Source: Artemia franciscana
Taxonomy: Eukaryota > Arthropoda > Branchiopoda > Anostraca > Artemiidae
Direction: 5' to 3'
NCBI RefSeq assembly: GCF_032884065.1
Contig: NC_088867.1
Location: forward strand, 43,104,241 to 43,168,240
Length of the DNA: 64,000 bases
Below are positions 44,981-56,164 of the stretch, one piece after another; the stretch's first letter is position 1; each line of letters starts with the position of its first letter. The position numbers and the translations under genes are program-made. The notes beneath the pieces were generated by a model that did no database searches, was not told where the DNA came from, and saw nothing but the letters and a program-made list of their open reading frames with translations.

Positions 44981-45760
44981 TCATGTATTTCTTGGTATTG
45001 CTTTGCCATTTCTCATGCTCCTTAGTATTTTAATTGCGATACATTTTCGTTTTCCTCTAATTTCCTCTAATTTCGTTTTCCTAACTTTATAGAGTACTAT
45101 AACCTTACCTCGCTGGAGAGATTCAGGAAAAATACCTTTCTCGAAAGACAGATTGACGAGCTTAGTCAGTGGAGACAGAATAGCAGGCAGAATTGCATGG
45201 ATAACCCTTGTAGGAATTTTGTCTGGTCCTGAAGAGGATGATCCTTTAAGAGCATTCACGATACGAGCTACCTCAAAATCAGAAACAGAATTCAAGACCA
45301 TCGACTTCAAACATGAGGTTCCAAGAAAGGCTCTGAAATCGCAACGAGAAGTTGCAGAGGAAGCAGTTACCTTTCCTGTATTAGCAAAATACGAGGTAAG
45401 CTCTAGCTGAACATCTACATATCCTTGGACGGTTTTACCATCGATTATCAGCATTGATGGGACTGAAGGCAGAGGGGGAGTATGTCTAAGAACTGAATTA
45501 ATTAAATACTATTTCTTCTTAACATCCTTCCCACATTCAGAAAATTTCCTATGATAATACTGAGACTTTGCCTTCCGACACAGAGAATTGAATATACTCC
45601 TATAGGCGTTGAATTGTTTGTGATGAGCTAAAGATGGTGAAGCCTTGTAAAGCTTCCACAAATAATTTTTCTTTTTCCAGCTTTTATAGAGACCTGAAGT
45701 TATCCATGGATTCAGTGGTGCTATCATTTTGAAGTATGGGGCGCTGGACCCCGATTGCAA
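44981..45760 (-). pseudogene. LINE ORF2, linker and N-terminal RT, truncated
   Basis: Two frames: 45760-45509 (PLNPWITSGLYKSWKKKNYL, AYRSIFNSLCRKAKSQYYHR) and 45454-44981 (SDFEVARIVNALKGSSSSGP, DKIPTRVIHAILPAILSPLT, FEKGIFPESLQRGKVIVLYK). The second is the start of the RT domain (SSGPDxIP .. GxFPxxxxxGKVxxLYK). It breaks just before the expected YRPISxL block and runs into a small duplication (TTTTCCTCTAATTTC, twice). No palm motifs remain. Confidence 0.8.
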
Positions 45761-46791
45761 ATTTCCACGATTCCTTCTTTAACTAAATCATAAAAGGAAT
45801 CAAAAGAGTGGTTAAAATCTGAATCAGAAATCAAACTACCCCATGGTACATCAGCCAGACGAGAATTGAGTAGACTTAGCTCAGTATCACCATAACGGAA
45901 AAATGGGAGATTAGATGGTGATGCTATAAGCTGCGCTTGATCAGCACTCTTATATCGGGAAATAGCGGGAAAATGATCAGAAATATCACTAACCAGCACC
46001 AAATTATCTAAGACATCTAGTGACGAAAAAATATTATCGATAAGAGACGCTTGTGTTTCAGTAACTCGGGTTGGTATACAAACTGAAGGTAGAGTTCCCG
46101 AAGAGAGCATCATTGACAAAAAATCAATAGTTGAAGCAGAATTTTGATCTAGCAGGTTGAGGTTAAAATCACTCATAAGGATTAGTTCATAGGGATGTTT
46201 TTGGACTGAGTCCAAAACTTCTTCCAGAATTTTCAAAAACGAAGGAATAGATCCACTGGGGTACCTATAAACCAAACCCACAACTAAATACTTACACATT
46301 GATTCAATCTCAATAAATAGGGATTCAAAGATTCCTTCCTCATTTCTGCTCAAATCATTTCGGACATTATATGCAAGACGATCAGCAATATAAAGCATGA
46401 GGCCACCTCTCGCCATCTGTTTCCTATTAAGCCTCTTCATCCTATATCCTGGAATATCTAAAGGGATATCTTTTTTTGAATCCAGGAAAGTTTCACATAA
46501 TCCTATAACATCAGGAGTTCCATCACTAACGATCCGTTTCTGCTCATCAAAAGACGAGCAGAGTCCCTGAATGTTAAGATGAGACACAGAGAAAATATCA
46601 TCTCGTTTAGAGGAGGCAGAACCATTTAATTGCGAAACATACTTACTTTTAAAAGCCGAATTAGAATCATTACTCATCTGATTTCTACTTCCAATTGAAT
46701 TATTAATAATATTTTCAATATCTAAAGGATTATTTTGTAAATCAAGTAAACGATCCCCCAAAGAGTTGATACCAGCCTGGCCACTACTCAT
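45724..46791 (-). CDS. LINE ORF2, AP-endonuclease domain
   Basis: Open for 355 residues, starting at an ATG in good context (CCACCATGAG). Endonuclease motifs appear in order: SVSHLNIQGLCSSFDEQK, PDVIGLCETFLD, GGLMLYIADRLAYNVR, LVVGLVYRYPSG, ELILMSDFNLNLL (catalytic D and N), ASLIDNIFSSLD, and VSDISDHFPAI (catalytic D-H pair). The enzyme would nick target DNA for target-primed reverse transcription. All catalytic motifs remain. The frame ends at 45724 and passes into the linker by a +1 overlap (45760-45509 frame), so ORF2 is interrupted. Confidence 0.85.
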   Translation of the reverse strand: MSSGQAGINSLGDRLLDLQNNPLDIENIINNSIGSRNQMSNDSNSAFKSKYVSQLNGSASSKRDDIFSVSHLNIQGLCSSFDEQKRIVSDGTPDVIGLCETFLDSKKDIPLDIPGYRMKRLNRKQMARGGLMLYIADRLAYNVRNDLSRNEEGIFESLFIEIESMCKYLVVGLVYRYPSGSIPSFLKILEEVLDSVQKHPYELILMSDFNLNLLDQNSASTIDFLSMMLSSGTLPSVCIPTRVTETQASLIDNIFSSLDVLDNLVLVSDISDHFPAISRYKSADQAQLIASPSNLPFFRYGDTELSLLNSRLADVPWGSLISDSDFNHSFDSFYDLVKEGIVEICNRGPAPHTSK

Positions 46792-46799
46792 GGTGGATG

Positions 46800-47575
46800 G
46801 CAGTTCCGCCCCACGACCAAGCCCACCAGACCACAGGTATAAGGAAATAATATAAGGAAAGAAGAGTAAAAAATAATATAATCAAGGTATGGATGAATAA
46901 TGATAATAAAATCAAGGTACGAATAAATTAGAAAAAAACAGGGAAAGAGAAGAAAAAAGAAACAAGGAAAAACTAAGAAATAAACAAATAATCAGCACTG
47001 GTAATATAAACCATTCATTTATAATCATAATAATAATATCACCCAAATCATTATCATGCATAGACCTCACGCCAAGGAGTACTCCTCCCCCATGCCTCTC
47101 CCATTGAAAAGTAAAAACACTAAAACTCACAGTAAATGGATTTATTCTAATACTATACTGTTGGTTCCAAAAAAAAACAAATAGCAATACAATAAAAAAG
47201 ACAATATTTTTTGTAGCAGAAGATACCATTACATAAGTCACTATTACTATTTTTATTGCATCGGACCATACTAACTCAACAAATATTTCAAGCAATACTT
47301 TTTTCTCATCAAGACACAAAAAGTGTCCGGGCTTCCACAAACTCACTAAAAAAAAGAAAAAAAATTATTCAGTCGTGTAATCAAGTCCATAGAATTGCCC
47401 CAGCCATTTCCTTGCCTTCGCTGTCGTTGCGTTTGAATCAGGCTACTAATATCCGGTGGGATTTCATCAAACAAAACATTTCCAGTGGCCCTTCCTTAAG
47501 GCGATGAATACATAGAGATGGTGGCATGGATCTCGCAATCCAAATTTCAAAACCTGTTTTTTCACGAATACTGGT
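46800..47575 (-). other. LINE inter-ORF region
   Basis: Lies between ORF1 and ORF2 of the minus-strand LINE. It contains the frameshifted ORF1 C-terminus (to about 47440) and AT-rich sequence without a frame. The 144-codon minus-strand frame at 46912-47346 is hydrophobic and unrecognised. Confidence 0.45.
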
Positions 47576-47583
47576 TCGGATAG

Positions 47584-48249
47584 CTAAAAGTTCTGTCGAT
47601 CTTTTCGAACAGACGGGGGAAAATCATTAGATAAAAAAACATTCTGATTGCCCATGATAATTTTTCCACGAAGATTTTGAGCCTGTTTTAGAACTGCCAC
47701 TTTCAGCTCCCTGTTCTCCATGATAACCTTTATCAGCTTTTTTTCAGGCTTAACATCAGCTATCGTGTATTTGGGTACCTCATGGATTCCAAGGCATGAC
47801 GAAATTATACTATCGAAAATCGCCTTAGCGTTTACAGTATCAATCGCTGTCACGTTCAATACTAGAATATTTTCATCAGTTTCTGTACTTTCCAGCTTCA
47901 TCATTGTATGCTTTAGGCTAGATAACTGCGATTTCAGTAGAGAATTTTCATCAACCAGCACAGAAATGTGGCTCTTCAAGTTACTGGTTTCTACATCAAG
48001 GCTGATCACTTTAGGCTTAATACCTTCCACCTTCAATTTCGATTCCAATATAGATTCTTCGATCTTAGAAATCCTTTGATCTAATCCTTTAAAATTATCA
48101 TTCAGCTCATTTGACGTAGTTGAATATTCTTTAACAGTCTGTAAAACTAGACTCAAACTATCAGCTATTGATTTCAATGAGATTCCTTCCATAGGACTGG
48201 ATGTGAGAAAAAACTCGTCAAATTTTTCCTTCTTCCTCTTTCCTCCCAT
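47584..48249 (-). CDS. LINE ORF1, coiled-coil RNA-binding-type protein
   Basis: From MGGKRKKEKFDEFF (the ATG at 48249 is preferred to the upstream one at 48306, which begins with a hydrophobic UTR-like stretch), a 221-residue frame. It has a heptad-rich segment of about 80-100 residues (DQRISKIEESILESKLKVEG; NSLLKSQLSSLKHTMMKLES) and then a basic C-terminal half with NILVLNVTAIDTVNAKAIFD, KPEKKLIKVIMENRELKVAV and FLSNDFPPSVRKDRQ. This is the form of LINE ORF1 proteins that trimerise and bind RNA. The stop at 47584 looks like a frameshift: in another frame the next codons continue RTSIREKTGFEIWIARSMPP as expected for the C-terminus. It is therefore slightly broken. Confidence 0.75.
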   Translation of the reverse strand: MGGKRKKEKFDEFFLTSSPMEGISLKSIADSLSLVLQTVKEYSTTSNELNDNFKGLDQRISKIEESILESKLKVEGIKPKVISLDVETSNLKSHISVLVDENSLLKSQLSSLKHTMMKLESTETDENILVLNVTAIDTVNAKAIFDSIISSCLGIHEVPKYTIADVKPEKKLIKVIMENRELKVAVLKQAQNLRGKIIMGNQNVFLSNDFPPSVRKDRQNF

Positions 48250-48514
48250 TATACAAAATAGTAATTGAACCCCAAGAAAAAAAATACTGTAGAAATATAC
48301 TACCACATAAAACTCCTTTAATTACTCACTTTGCGTAATATTGGCATCTGAATCTATCAAAAAAAAATTCAACAGCAAATTAACCTTACTGAACACTAAA
48401 TGAACGGTCCGACGCAAAGTAGGAGTATTTACCTTGAATGCATTCTTGTTTTGTCAAAACTTTATGAGAGTAAATCCGGTTTAAGATGTTCATTGAATGA
48501 ATGCTATATGTGAA

Positions 48515-48715
48515 CTGATATAGAGTGGAGAGATCGGGATGAAACTTGATGGGAAGAATAAGCACAAGTTCTAGATACGTAATTGACATGCTAGTCCGGA
48601 TTCGCTCTCTTTGGGGGAGTTGGGGGGATTTCCAGTGCTTTGGTGAGTTCGGTGCTTACGGACGTGCTAGGACGATAAAAATTGATAGGGTCAGGGACCT
48701 TCACAAATTGATAAC
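48515..48715 (+). repeat. Single family C unit beside the (TA)n tract
   Basis: AGAGTGGAGAGATCGGGATG, AACTTGATGGGAAGAATAAG, TTCGCTCTCTTTGGGGGAGT and GGACGTGCTAGGACGATAAA match family C in + orientation. Confidence 0.85.
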
Positions 48716-48763
48716 ATATTGGAAGTACTTACCTATACCGCTAATTAGAGCTCGGAAGCTTAG

Positions 48764-48976
<213 letters not shown>

Positions 48977-48979
48977 TTG

Positions 48980-49891
48980 ATCTACGTTGCATTGACAACG
49001 TGAGTTGTTGTGGCAACGTTTGTTTGGCTTCGCCAGGCGAAGTGTTGCCAGAGTAACACTTTTGTTTTGTTTCCTCACTTCGATTAAACGCTGAAGCTGT
49101 TAATCTGTAAGGACCTTACAATAAAGAAGTCCCCTACATGTCTTACCACTGGAACCAAAATGGTCTTACCATCAAATACACCAGAAACAGATGATTGGTT
49201 CACCAACTAGCAAAAGTTGCGAACCCCTAATTGCCGAAGATGATTATGAGCTAATAGCCGACGGTTGCCTAAAACTCCCCTATATGTCTTACAATTGGTA
49301 TCGGCCTATTTTTGGTTTCAGTGTATACCTTATTACTGAAGTTGTCAATCCCTTTAAACTTTAAAACTGGTACATTTCATGAAGGAATTTTTCTATCAAA
49401 AAATGGATGACATATACTTTGATCAGCTCATCAAGAGCTGTCGACTGCCGTAGAAAAATAAAATCTATCTGTCTTAGTTCAAATCTCATAGGTCTATTTC
49501 TGACAGGTACTGTGTTGATATCTATTGTTTTTTTTTTCAATATTTCGTTAGGTTATTTTTAATTGAATTTTTGTAAAGTGGATTTAGTGAATATTCTCCT
49601 AATTCCCTATTTAAGGAAATATTATTATTCATCTTGAGTCTGATTTCAATTGAAGTCAGAGTTAATTAACCTATGAAATCATCCTAAGAGATCAGAAGCC
49701 AAAAAAGTAAGGCTGGCATTAAAAACTTGTTTTTAAATCATTCTCTTTCATTTCAATGAATTGCCTCGTTTGATCACAATTTATTTGTCAGTCCTGGTTG
49801 AACTTCGTTGAGGTAAGGATGCTAGGACTGTTTTGAATAAAAATTCATTTTAGTTGTATTGATTTTATCCTGTTGTAAGTTGTTTCTTATA
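48980..49891. other. No recognised gene
   Basis: The first 200 bp contain CTGGTTCACCAAC-type sequence and GTTTGGCTTCGCCAGGCGAA, a small palindrome. No exon was recognised. Confidence 0.4.
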
Positions 49892-50056
49892 TATTTTTGG
49901 GTCAATGTTCCTATTACCTGAAAAATTGTTTAGGGTCGTGAAGCTATTAGTAATAGATGCATTTTGACTTTTGGAACATCTTTTCTCTCTTACAAAATTA
50001 CCGCAAACTCACCGTTAAACAATTGTTCAGGTAATAGGAACATTGACCTATTTTTG
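49892..50056. mobile_element. 149-bp MITE with 8-bp target-site duplication
   Basis: The element spans 49900-50048. Terminal inverted repeats are 33 bp with one mismatch: GGTCAATGTTCCTATTACCT at the left, and its complement ending CATTGACC at the right. The 8-bp TATTTTTG occurs on both sides (49892-49899 and 50049-50056). An 8-bp duplication points to the hAT, P or Merlin groups. The GG terminus does not fit the usual hAT CAG end, so the superfamily is open. There is no coding capacity. Confidence 0.9.
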
Positions 50057-50060
50057 TATT

Positions 50061-50097
50061 GCTGAAGACGGCCCTTGGACATAGGGCCGAAATATTC
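50061..50097 (+). ncRNA. Hammerhead-ribozyme-like motif (copy 2)
   Basis: CTGAAGA (50062-50068), C, stem GGCCCT/AGGGCC with loop TGGACAT, then GAAA (50089-50092) and TATTC. Core, stem and the following TATTCA are identical to the copy at 17597, and only the loop differs. Sequence after the motif is also shared (TTTGTT, CACTGTCTTGGG). The MITE above is inserted 5 bp before it, so any stem I partner just upstream has been displaced. The same caveat applies: one unpaired base before stem II. Confidence 0.5.
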
Positions 50098-50099
50098 AT

Positions 50100-51795
50100 T
50101 CTGATTTGTTCCCCACTGTCTTGGGGAATTCCCTATTGTTTTTCTTGTTTTTGGTGTTCGTAATGGAAAGTTAGTGTGGTCTCCGTCGCTATTTACGTCT
50201 CACTTATGGGAATCAAAAACTAACTAATGAACACACATTTGTAATCTTTCTTCTGAACAAAAAGTGCAAGACTAGGAGCGAGAAACCTGTACAGTTATGC
50301 GATGTCCTCAATCTAATTGTTATTTTAAAAAAAAATCCCTTTTTGGGGTGTCCCTCCTTTAGGTCTCCGTTAGGTCTACTCAGAGCAGTTTTTCGAATCT
50401 GCACCCCTAAAAGAAATTGTTCCCAGAGGAGGTACATTGTAGAAATTGAACGTTGTTTGATAATTTGGATGTGAAGCGTCCGGAAAGTCACGAAAACCGA
50501 AAGTTTCGGGAGGACAACCACCTCGTCCTTGTTCAGTGCAATGAAAAAAGGAAAATTATCGGAAAAAAAAACAATCAAAACAAACAATGTGGCGAACAAA
50601 CAAAAAAAATTATACAGAGAAGAAAACATCCAACATGGAGAACCAACACAAATAAGAAACAAATAAAATCCAAAATTAGTAGAATCTAATCAATGTGTGT
50701 CTTTAACCACTGTGATGCGATATAGCAAACAAATATAGAATGTAAATGCAATATTTTGTCATTTATAGTAGCAGGAGCGTATCCAGGAATTTTGTAAAAA
50801 AAAAAAAATTAAAAACGTATCAATAGTTCGTTCATATGCATTTTGTAACGTTTTTACGAGCTGGGTAATTTTTTAGGGGGAGAGAGGGATCAAACCCGAT
50901 AACCCTTCCCTTCTGATTACAGCCTTACACGATAATGTTCTATACGGATAACAGTGTTTTTTTTTTGTTTTTTTTTATAACTTATGATAATATGTTCTTT
51001 CAGAATGTTTCTTATGCCGATGATGAACCTAAGCAGAAAACTTTTCGTCCCTAGCCCCATCCGTTCTATTATTAGTTCTATTAGTTCTCTTCTATTATTA
51101 GTTCTACTCCCATCCGTTCTATTAGTTTCCATAACTATTTTGTTTTCCTTATTTTTATCCCCAGTTTCCCAGTTTATTTTCCCATTGTTCAATGAGTATT
51201 AATACTTGTCATTTCTGATAAAAGTGCAGTTAAAAGCTTTATATGTTTGTCAAAACAGTTTTTTTTATAAATGATTACATGAATAAAATTGTTCTTATGT
51301 TCAATTTGTGTTTTATATGTTATCAATGTAGCCTGTAGCTTAGATGAAGAAGGGAAACTGTTTTCATTGTATAGTAGTGCTGCCCACTACCCAGTGCTAC
51401 GCGCAGATGAGAATATTTCTGAGTCTGAATTAATCTTGTTAAAACATACTTTTTCATAAACTAGCTCACCACGTATTCAAAGCCGTATCCAGGACTTTTT
51501 TTGGGGGGGAGGGGGTGTCATATGAATGAAGAAGAAGGGGTTTGCCTTCCGTGTCTGGCTGTCTCAAGAAAGGGTTTTCTTTGCTTGTATTCATAAGACA
51601 GATTTACAAGTCACAGCTTTTCAGTTTTTTAGGAGAAATAGATTTCACCTGCATTTTTCAGTCTAATTTTTGAGTCAGAGGCATATTTCTGGAACTGTTC
51701 AAGCCGAATGATACGGACCTTCATGCATTGAAATATTGCTGGGGTGCCACGTCTCATAAAAAGCTGATTCAAGAAATTAGGAGGTCTGGATGAAA
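50100..51795. other. No recognised gene; scattered repeat scraps
   Basis: A 149-codon minus-strand frame at 50213-50662 has no recognised domain, and the opposite strand over it is lysine/asparagine-rich. GAGCGTATCCAGGAATTTTG (50775) and AGCCGTATCCAGGACTTTTT (51481) are two copies of a dispersed motif. Short tandem CCATCCGTTCTATTA units lie at 51057-51125. Confidence 0.35.
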
Positions 51796-51799
51796 GCTC

Positions 51800-52885
51800 T
51801 TATCTGGGGTTTTTTAGACGAAATTTCTCAGATATGCTATCATAGCACTTTTTTCGACAAAAGGTAGCTTCATGCTTCTGATCCTGAAACCCGCTTTATT
51901 ATTAGTAGGTGTTTCATTTGTTTTTGGCCTCTCTAGCTTGAAATGGTTATCACCTCGTTTTGGTGACCAGCAACAGAGAAACGCTGCTGTTACGTTAGCA
52001 ATCCTCACAATTATCTCCGTGTCATAATTGCAATCTTCCGTTAGAACACCGTCAAGATATCGAAATTCGTCAAATTCTTCAATTTTTAAATGCTAAACAT
52101 GAAGACCAGCCACGAAGTTATAACTATTGAACATGACTTGTTTTGCTGGCATTGATCTTCAGGCCAGTGGGGATCGCCTTCTCTGCTATCTGATCTATAT
52201 TTTTTCTGCATATCTTCTTGCAAAGGCGATAGAAGAACTACATCATCTTTAAAATCACTGTCGCAGAGCGACAGCTCATAATGCATTTCAATTCCTTTAC
52301 GAGTGTTGTAAGCTCTTAAAACCATTTCAATGACTATAGCAAAAAGTGTCGTGGATAAGAACGTCCCTGCCAAACAAAATTTTGACAAAAATCCATTAGT
52401 GAAGCCTTTCTCAGTTTACACTGCGCACAGCTGTTCCTAGTAAATATTTAATCATAAGTACAATTTCAAAGGCAATTTTATAATTCAGTAACATTTCTAT
52501 CATAGTTCCACGTGGAATGAGTCGAATTCTTTCAAAAAGTCAATAAAATCAAGCAATACCTACACTTATTATTCAGTTGCTTTTCAAACATTTGCTTCAA
52601 GTCGAAACAGTAGGTCAGAGCACGACCAAATAGGAAGGAAGCCATACTGCTGGTGTCTAAGCTATTCATTTACTAGCAACTGTATTCTATTCCAGATAAT
52701 CTGGTAAAGTTTCTTGCTGCCGGCGGACTGAAAAGTAATTCCTGTCCAGTTATCACATACTGACCATTTCCTCCCTTTAAGCAGTTTAAAAATAACACTC
52801 TTTCCATTTACAGGATATTGTACCATCAATCCATACTCAGAATAATCCCTCAAAATATATTCATTTACACAATATATGACTAGAA
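51800..52885 (-). pseudogene. LINE reverse-transcriptase relic (RTE-like spelling)
   Basis: On the minus strand, from 52885 downwards: VIFKLLKGRKWSVCDNWTGI and TFQSAGSKKLYQIIWNRI (RT motifs 2 and 3), LLDFIDFLKEFDSFHVE (motif A, FxDFxKAFDS), then LSTTLFAIVIEMVLRA (after the PLS turn), LCDSDFKDDVVLLSPLQEDM (motif C, with KDD in place of ADD), GDPHWPEDQCQQNKS, and EEFDEFRYLDGVLTED with VRIANVTAAF. RT order is intact but interrupted by stops and frameshifts. The altered YADD box shows it is dead. Confidence 0.85.
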
Positions 52886-52889
52886 GTTG

Positions 52890-53265
52890 GGTTGGATATC
52901 CATATAAGATTATTGGCTTTGAAATAGAATAAACTAGCCCAACATTTTCTTTGTTAATTGGGATAAAACCAAAAAAGCAAATTTACTTTTTGGAAATGAG
53001 TTTGACTTTTTTATTAGGTAGGATAAAATGTTCTGAAGGCAAAAATTTAGTTAAAGGCATTTTTAATATTGGTATGAATTTTGACATACGAAGAACAAAT
53101 CAATTGAGAAAAAGACTATGCCAAACGAAGATTACTTCCAGCCAATGAATAAAGCGAAAAGACTGAGCAGATTTTTGGCAAAGACTTTAACTAAACCTAA
53201 AATAACAGACTTAAACAATAAACCTACCTTAAAATGTTAATTTTTTTTGCACTTAGGACAGCTTA
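52890..53265. other. No recognised gene
   Basis: AT-rich; a 65-codon frame (52951-53148) is unrecognised. Confidence 0.4.
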
Positions 53266-53269
53266 GAGG

Positions 53270-53730
53270 AAAAAAACAGTGATAGTTACAGATTGCTGCT
53301 ATTTATTAGGCATTGAAATCTAGTTAAAACTAATACAATATTTGGCCATAAAATAGCCCATAAGTTAACATAGTGTTCACATGATGGTAAGACAGCTAAC
53401 CTTATTGATTATGTTACAGGATCAATACAAGATACTAGGGTATATAGGAGTTCTGTTATTGATTCTAAAAGTAAAGATCATCATCTAGTAGTGTCTAGGT
53501 CAATTTAAAACTGAAACTTAGGAATGGTAACTGCCTTCCGGGAAGTTTTGACGTTGGTAGACTCCAGAATGAGAATTTAAGAGAAACTTTCCAGGGAAAG
53601 TTGAATACTAAACTGGGGAGTTTAAAATTTGACAATGTAGAAGATGGAAGAAATAATTTAAGAAACTAATTTTTAAAGTCGTTGACTGTGTCTTAGGGAA
53701 AAAATTTAGAACTACTGCTTTTTTAAGATA
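53270..53730 (+). pseudogene. LINE family A relic, 5' portion (endonuclease end and linker)
   Basis: Sequence shared with the relic at 41095: GTTACAGATTGCTGC, ATGGTAAGACAGCTAACCTT (..RTANLID..), GATCATCATCTAGTAGTGTC (DHHLVVS) and TTTGACAATGTAGAAGATGG. Stops and frameshifts throughout. Confidence 0.7.
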
Positions 53731-53869
53731 AGATACATTTTATTTTAAAAATGTGTACAAAACACTACAGCACCTGCTAAGAAACCCCCAGAAAGTTTGT
53801 TGGCAGCAGGTCCTCTCTACTCTAGTCTCTAGATCTCTCCTCTAGTCTTCTCTACTCTATATAGCACTA

Positions 53870-54520
53870 AATAAACCTTTAACCTCGCTCTTTACGTTAA
53901 AGTATTTTTAGTAATTTCAACTATTTATTCTACGGCCTTTGTAATTCAGGGATCATTCTTAAGGAATTGGGACAAAATTTTAGCTTTAGTATAAAGAGCG
54001 AGATATTGACGAGGGGGTGAACCTTCTCATATACGTAATAAAAACAGGTGAATACAGAACTTTGTTACGTAAGCTAATTCGTAAGTTACGTATATCTTTT
54101 ACTAATAAAAACGTTCGTTATAAACTAAAAGTTCTAGTTGACTTTTTAAGTAACCAAAAAATTGGAAAGCAACTAGGCCTCCTCTCCTGCTCCTCTTTTC
54201 CTCAAAATCCTTTGATCAAAACTATGAGAAAGCTGTTTAGCCAAAAAAAATATGCAAATTTTGTTTTAATTGTTCATCTGCGGAGAGCCAAAATCAAAAC
54301 ATACATTAATTCAAAATGTTAAGAAATTAAACAAAAAAACAAGTTTTTTAATTGAAAGTAAGGAGCGACACTAAAACTTAAAACGAACAGAAATTACTTC
54401 GTATATGAAAGTGGCTGCTCCCTCCTCAACACCCCGCTCTTTACGCTAAAGTTTTTTACTGTTTTCAAAAGTAGAGTTGAGAGAAAGAGTCAAACTTTAG
54501 CGTAAAGAGGTGGAACTTTA
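53870..54520 (-). mobile_element. Repeat element D, palindrome part, inserted in a LINE A relic
   Basis: Reverse-orientation copy of 25350-26165. It contains CCTCGCTCTTTACGTTAAAG, TATAAAGAGCGAGATATTGA, TTTTACTAATAAAAACGTTC, AGTAAGGAGCGACACTAAAA and CACCCCGCTCTTTACGCTAA. It separates the two halves of a LINE A copy. Confidence 0.85.
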
Positions 54521-54549
54521 GACCGCAGCTCTATAGATTGTAAGCAATC

Positions 54550-55530
54550 GTTTGATTCAGCTGATAGAAGAGCTTTAGGTCCAATCCGTGTATGGTATAC
54601 CAGATGCATACATAAAAGTGATCACTGCTATGTATGCGAATAACAATGCTGCGGCCAAGGTAGGAAGTAAGATTAGTAGCTGGTTTCGTATTAAATCAGG
54701 AATTAATTGGGTTTGTGTTCTTTTCCCATTTATATGGGTCATTTTGATTAACTTTATCCTAAAGAGCACAGCCAAGAAAATGGAAAACACGTAATATAAA
54801 TGGGGAAGTAAAACTCTCCCAGACTTGTGTTATGCTGATGATTTAAGCATCCTACGTGAAAATGTTAGCGGAATGAGTTAATTTTTAGATTCTGTTGAGT
54901 TCAGGTTGCAAGAGTAGGATTAAAAATTAATGTCAAGAATACTAAGTCGCTAAAACTAGGAATAACAGAAGTTGAAGAGGTTTATTTGGTCAGCGAGAAG
55001 ATCTATTAAGTGACCAGCTTCGCTTGCCTAGGTAGTATTCTTAGTAAAGACAGTGGATGCAGTAATGATATTAGAAGTAGAACAGCCCAAGGGGTTTTTC
55101 ACAATTGAAAATAGGTGGGAAAATTCTAGAATAGAAAATTCCTAGAATAGAAGTTATTTATAGAAATTTATGTTGTTTGGGATACCCAACTGACCGGCAA
55201 TATCTCAAATAGTAAGCTGTACGGAAAAACTAGTTCAGTCCCACTTTTTAGGGCTCTAATAAAATAAAGGATGAGATAGCTGCCGCACTTCCTGGGGATG
55301 AAGGATGACAAATTGTCAAAGATTGTCTGTGTCTGCCAACCGTCTAGGGCTAAACAATAAGAAGGTTTAGATGGAATAATTTCATAAAGATATTTGAAAT
55401 TTTCATAAAGAAAGATTTAAGGGAAATGGGCACTTCTAGGGAGACTTTGAATTGATTTGTATGGAAAAGGTGCGTACAGAACTTTTTTAGCCTCATGTGG
55501 CCTGGTGCTGCAGGGAGTTAGTAGCTTAAG
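54550..55530 (+). pseudogene. LINE family A relic, RT palm to 3' end
   Basis: LYGIPDAYIKVITAMYANNN-type sequence, then KVGSKISSWFRIKSGINWVC (RT motif B; the usual QGC turn is WVC), VLFPFIWVILINFILKS, and LPDLCYADDLSILRENVSGM (motif C, YADD intact at about 54829), then SFACLGSILSKDSGCSNDIR. At 55360-55530 come the C-terminal tail and the family A 3' end (GGCCTGGTGCTGCAGGGAGT). About 250 residues of RT between this and the 53270 part are missing. It is dead. Confidence 0.85.
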
Positions 55531-55534
55531 TACA

Positions 55535-56160
55535 CCAAATACAGGGCAACTGATAATCACTAGTTTTTTTAGGTATAAATCAGGCTTTGAAAAGTATTAA
55601 GGATATTCGAAAAATCCATCCGGATCAAAAGAATGGATAGATATCTTCAACAGTTTAGCACTTCAAGCAAATATATCGTCATAGAAATTCGGCAATGCTC
55701 TATGGTTTAGAATGCAGGGAAACGAAAAGCAAGAAAAAGAGGAAACAAAAACACACTCCATCAATTAAGAATAAGCCAGAGAAATGTATTCCAGAAGTGA
55801 GTTCAAGCCAAGTTTGAATGGTAAGTTTGTAATATTTATTGCACAAGAACAACACAAACACATACTTCGAATTTGGCCCTGAGCCTTACACAGCACGGTA
55901 GGAATAGAAAAAAGTAATTCAGAAGTTTTTTTTTGCAATTTTCCTTAGGCAATCAGATGATTGGTGCTTTTCTGGCTGACTCAGGTGGTCTGACATTCTT
56001 GAAAAGAAAGTAGCATTATTTCATTTTTGTTCCCATCATCTCTATCATTTTAGTCACAAGATAAATTATCGCTGTCCTACAAGGGTGTTTTTCTGTATCA
56101 GTTCTGATTAATTCAAGCACTGGGGTTCCAATAAGTAACCTAAAAGGAGATTAGTGTGAC
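55535..56160. other. No recognised gene
   Basis: AT-rich sequence without a supportable exon. Confidence 0.4.
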
Positions 56161-56164
56161 CTCA

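Larger units (their letters stand above)
44975..48310 (-). mobile_element. Non-LTR retrotransposon with ORF1, endonuclease and truncated RT
   Basis: Read on the minus strand, the order is ORF1 (48249-47584 plus a frameshifted end), an intergenic stretch, ORF2 endonuclease (46791-45724), linker (45760-45509) and the start of the RT (45454-44981). The 5' end is retained and the 3' end is lost, because RT motifs A to E and a tail are absent. This is the reverse of the usual 5' truncation. The layout agrees with CR1/jockey-group LINEs. Confidence 0.85.

Noticed and set aside
45153..45410. + strand 85-codon frame
   Set aside because: Shadow of the minus-strand LINE RT frame.
47720..48079. + strand 119-codon frame
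   Set aside because: Shadow of the minus-strand LINE ORF1 coiled-coil frame.
50213..50662. 149-codon minus-strand frame
   Set aside because: Hydrophobic start and no domain; composition reflects AAA/TTT-rich DNA. It could not be supported as a gene.
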